Assembly (NCBI GenBank): GCA_044445965.1
Contig: JBIOEJ010000001.1
Location: 1-64,000, forward strand
Length of the DNA stretch: 64,000 nucleotides
From: GAS188 sp044445965
GTDB lineage: Bacteria; Pseudomonadota; Alphaproteobacteria; Rhizobiales; Beijerinckiaceae
Direction: 5' to 3'
A program made the position numbers and the translations under genes. The stretch's first letter is position 1; every line of letters begins with the position of its first letter. This document shows positions 63,727 through 64,000 of this stretch, in pieces. Under the pieces are notes generated by a model. That model did not search any database and had not been told where the DNA came from. It worked only from the letters and a program-made list of their open reading frames with translations.

Positions 63727-64000
63727 TTACCAGGGCCGCTCTTCGAGCTCGACGGTCTTGTCGAAGGGCATGCCCAGGCTCTCGTAGAAAGCGCGGCGCA
63801 TGCGGCGGTCCTTGTCCTGCACCATCCATGCGCGCCTCGCCGCTTCCTCCGCCTCGGCCTGCGGGACGACGATCACGCCGTCGTCGTCGGCGACGATACC
63901 GTCGCCGGGGTGGACGAGCACGCCGCCGCAATTGATCGGCTGATTACATGAGGCAAGCTCCAGCCGACCGGCCATGTGCCGCATCGAGCGGACGGCGCAG
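63727..64000 (-). CDS. RraA-family protein, C-terminal part (runs off window)
   Basis: The readable end of an RraA-like protein. CAVRSMRHMAGRLEL, then INCGGVLVHPGDGIVADDDG and VIVVPQAEAEEAARRA are the family C-terminal signatures (GDGIVADDDGVIVVP carries the metal and substrate region). The family includes 4-hydroxy-4-methyl-2-oxoglutarate aldolases and dimethylmenaquinone methyltransferase-like proteins; a specific role is not assigned. The gene extends past the right edge of the window, and its start is not visible. Confidence 0.85.
   Translation of the reverse strand, partial: CAVRSMRHMAGRLELASCNQPINCGGVLVHPGDGIVADDDGVIVVPQAEAEEAARRAWMVQDKDRRMRRAFYESLGMPFDKTVELEERPW

Overview
The window reads as chromosomal DNA of a high-GC alphaproteobacterium, most likely Hyphomicrobiales (Rhizobiales). 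The markers are a MucR/Ros regulator, a Porin_2-type porin, a BA14K-family secreted protein, a GapR/DUF2312 gene, a Shemin-type 5-aminolevulinate synthase (HemA), an Nramp/MntR pair, and the gene order dnaB-alr-radA-cvpA-purF-SDR. I saw no rRNA, tRNA, CRISPR array, insertion sequence or phage module. Most of it is housekeeping with small accessory insertions. Family names are from reading the translations; no searches were run.

Layout. 1-3.4 kb: a Rieske ferredoxin, a large porin and a small unknown. 3.5-12.1 kb: replication and metabolism block (dnaB, VOC protein, alr, GST-like, radA, cvpA, purF, SDR). 12.1-18 kb: a Rieske oxygenase, an orphan Flp pilin (58 aa), holC, a lipoprotein, GNAT, TrmJ, DUF2237, an M19 dipeptidase. 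17.9-22.7 kb: a pentapeptide-repeat protein divergent from a 1201-residue DUF4062/STAND-NTPase/TM/TPR protein, the best candidate for an undescribed conflict or signalling system here. 22.7-27.3 kb: metY, a YihY-family membrane protein, a secreted bacterial serpin with an inhibitory-type hinge, and an alpha/beta hydrolase.

27.6-34.9 kb is a complete suf Fe-S assembly operon (NifS-like desulfurase, sufB, sufC, sufD, sufS, sufT, sufA). An 88-residue two-helix membrane protein sits between sufB and sufC. It is followed by a TfoX-like gene, hemA and a DEAD-box helicase. 38.2-40.9 kb holds three genes that together suggest quinone/hydroquinone detoxification. 41-45.6 kb: queF, small secreted proteins, a flagellin-N-like orphan, hydrolase, aldehyde dehydrogenase and stress membrane protein.

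45.6-48.2 kb carries two adjacent secreted-protein genes whose signal peptides and bodies lie in different frames, then mucR. 50.5-55.4 kb is a metal-homeostasis island: a ZntA-type P-ATPase with a MerR regulator, and MntH with an MntR-type regulator. Each pair has a recognisable operator between its genes. 55.5-62 kb: an OprB-type porin, a DHA2 MFS exporter followed by a membrane-anchored TAXI protein, paired long hairpins, and a secreted GYF-2 protein with a tandem repeat. 62-64 kb: a gapR copy broken by one in-frame TAA, a BA14K gene with a decayed downstream duplicate, and the C-terminal end of an RraA-family gene running off the window.
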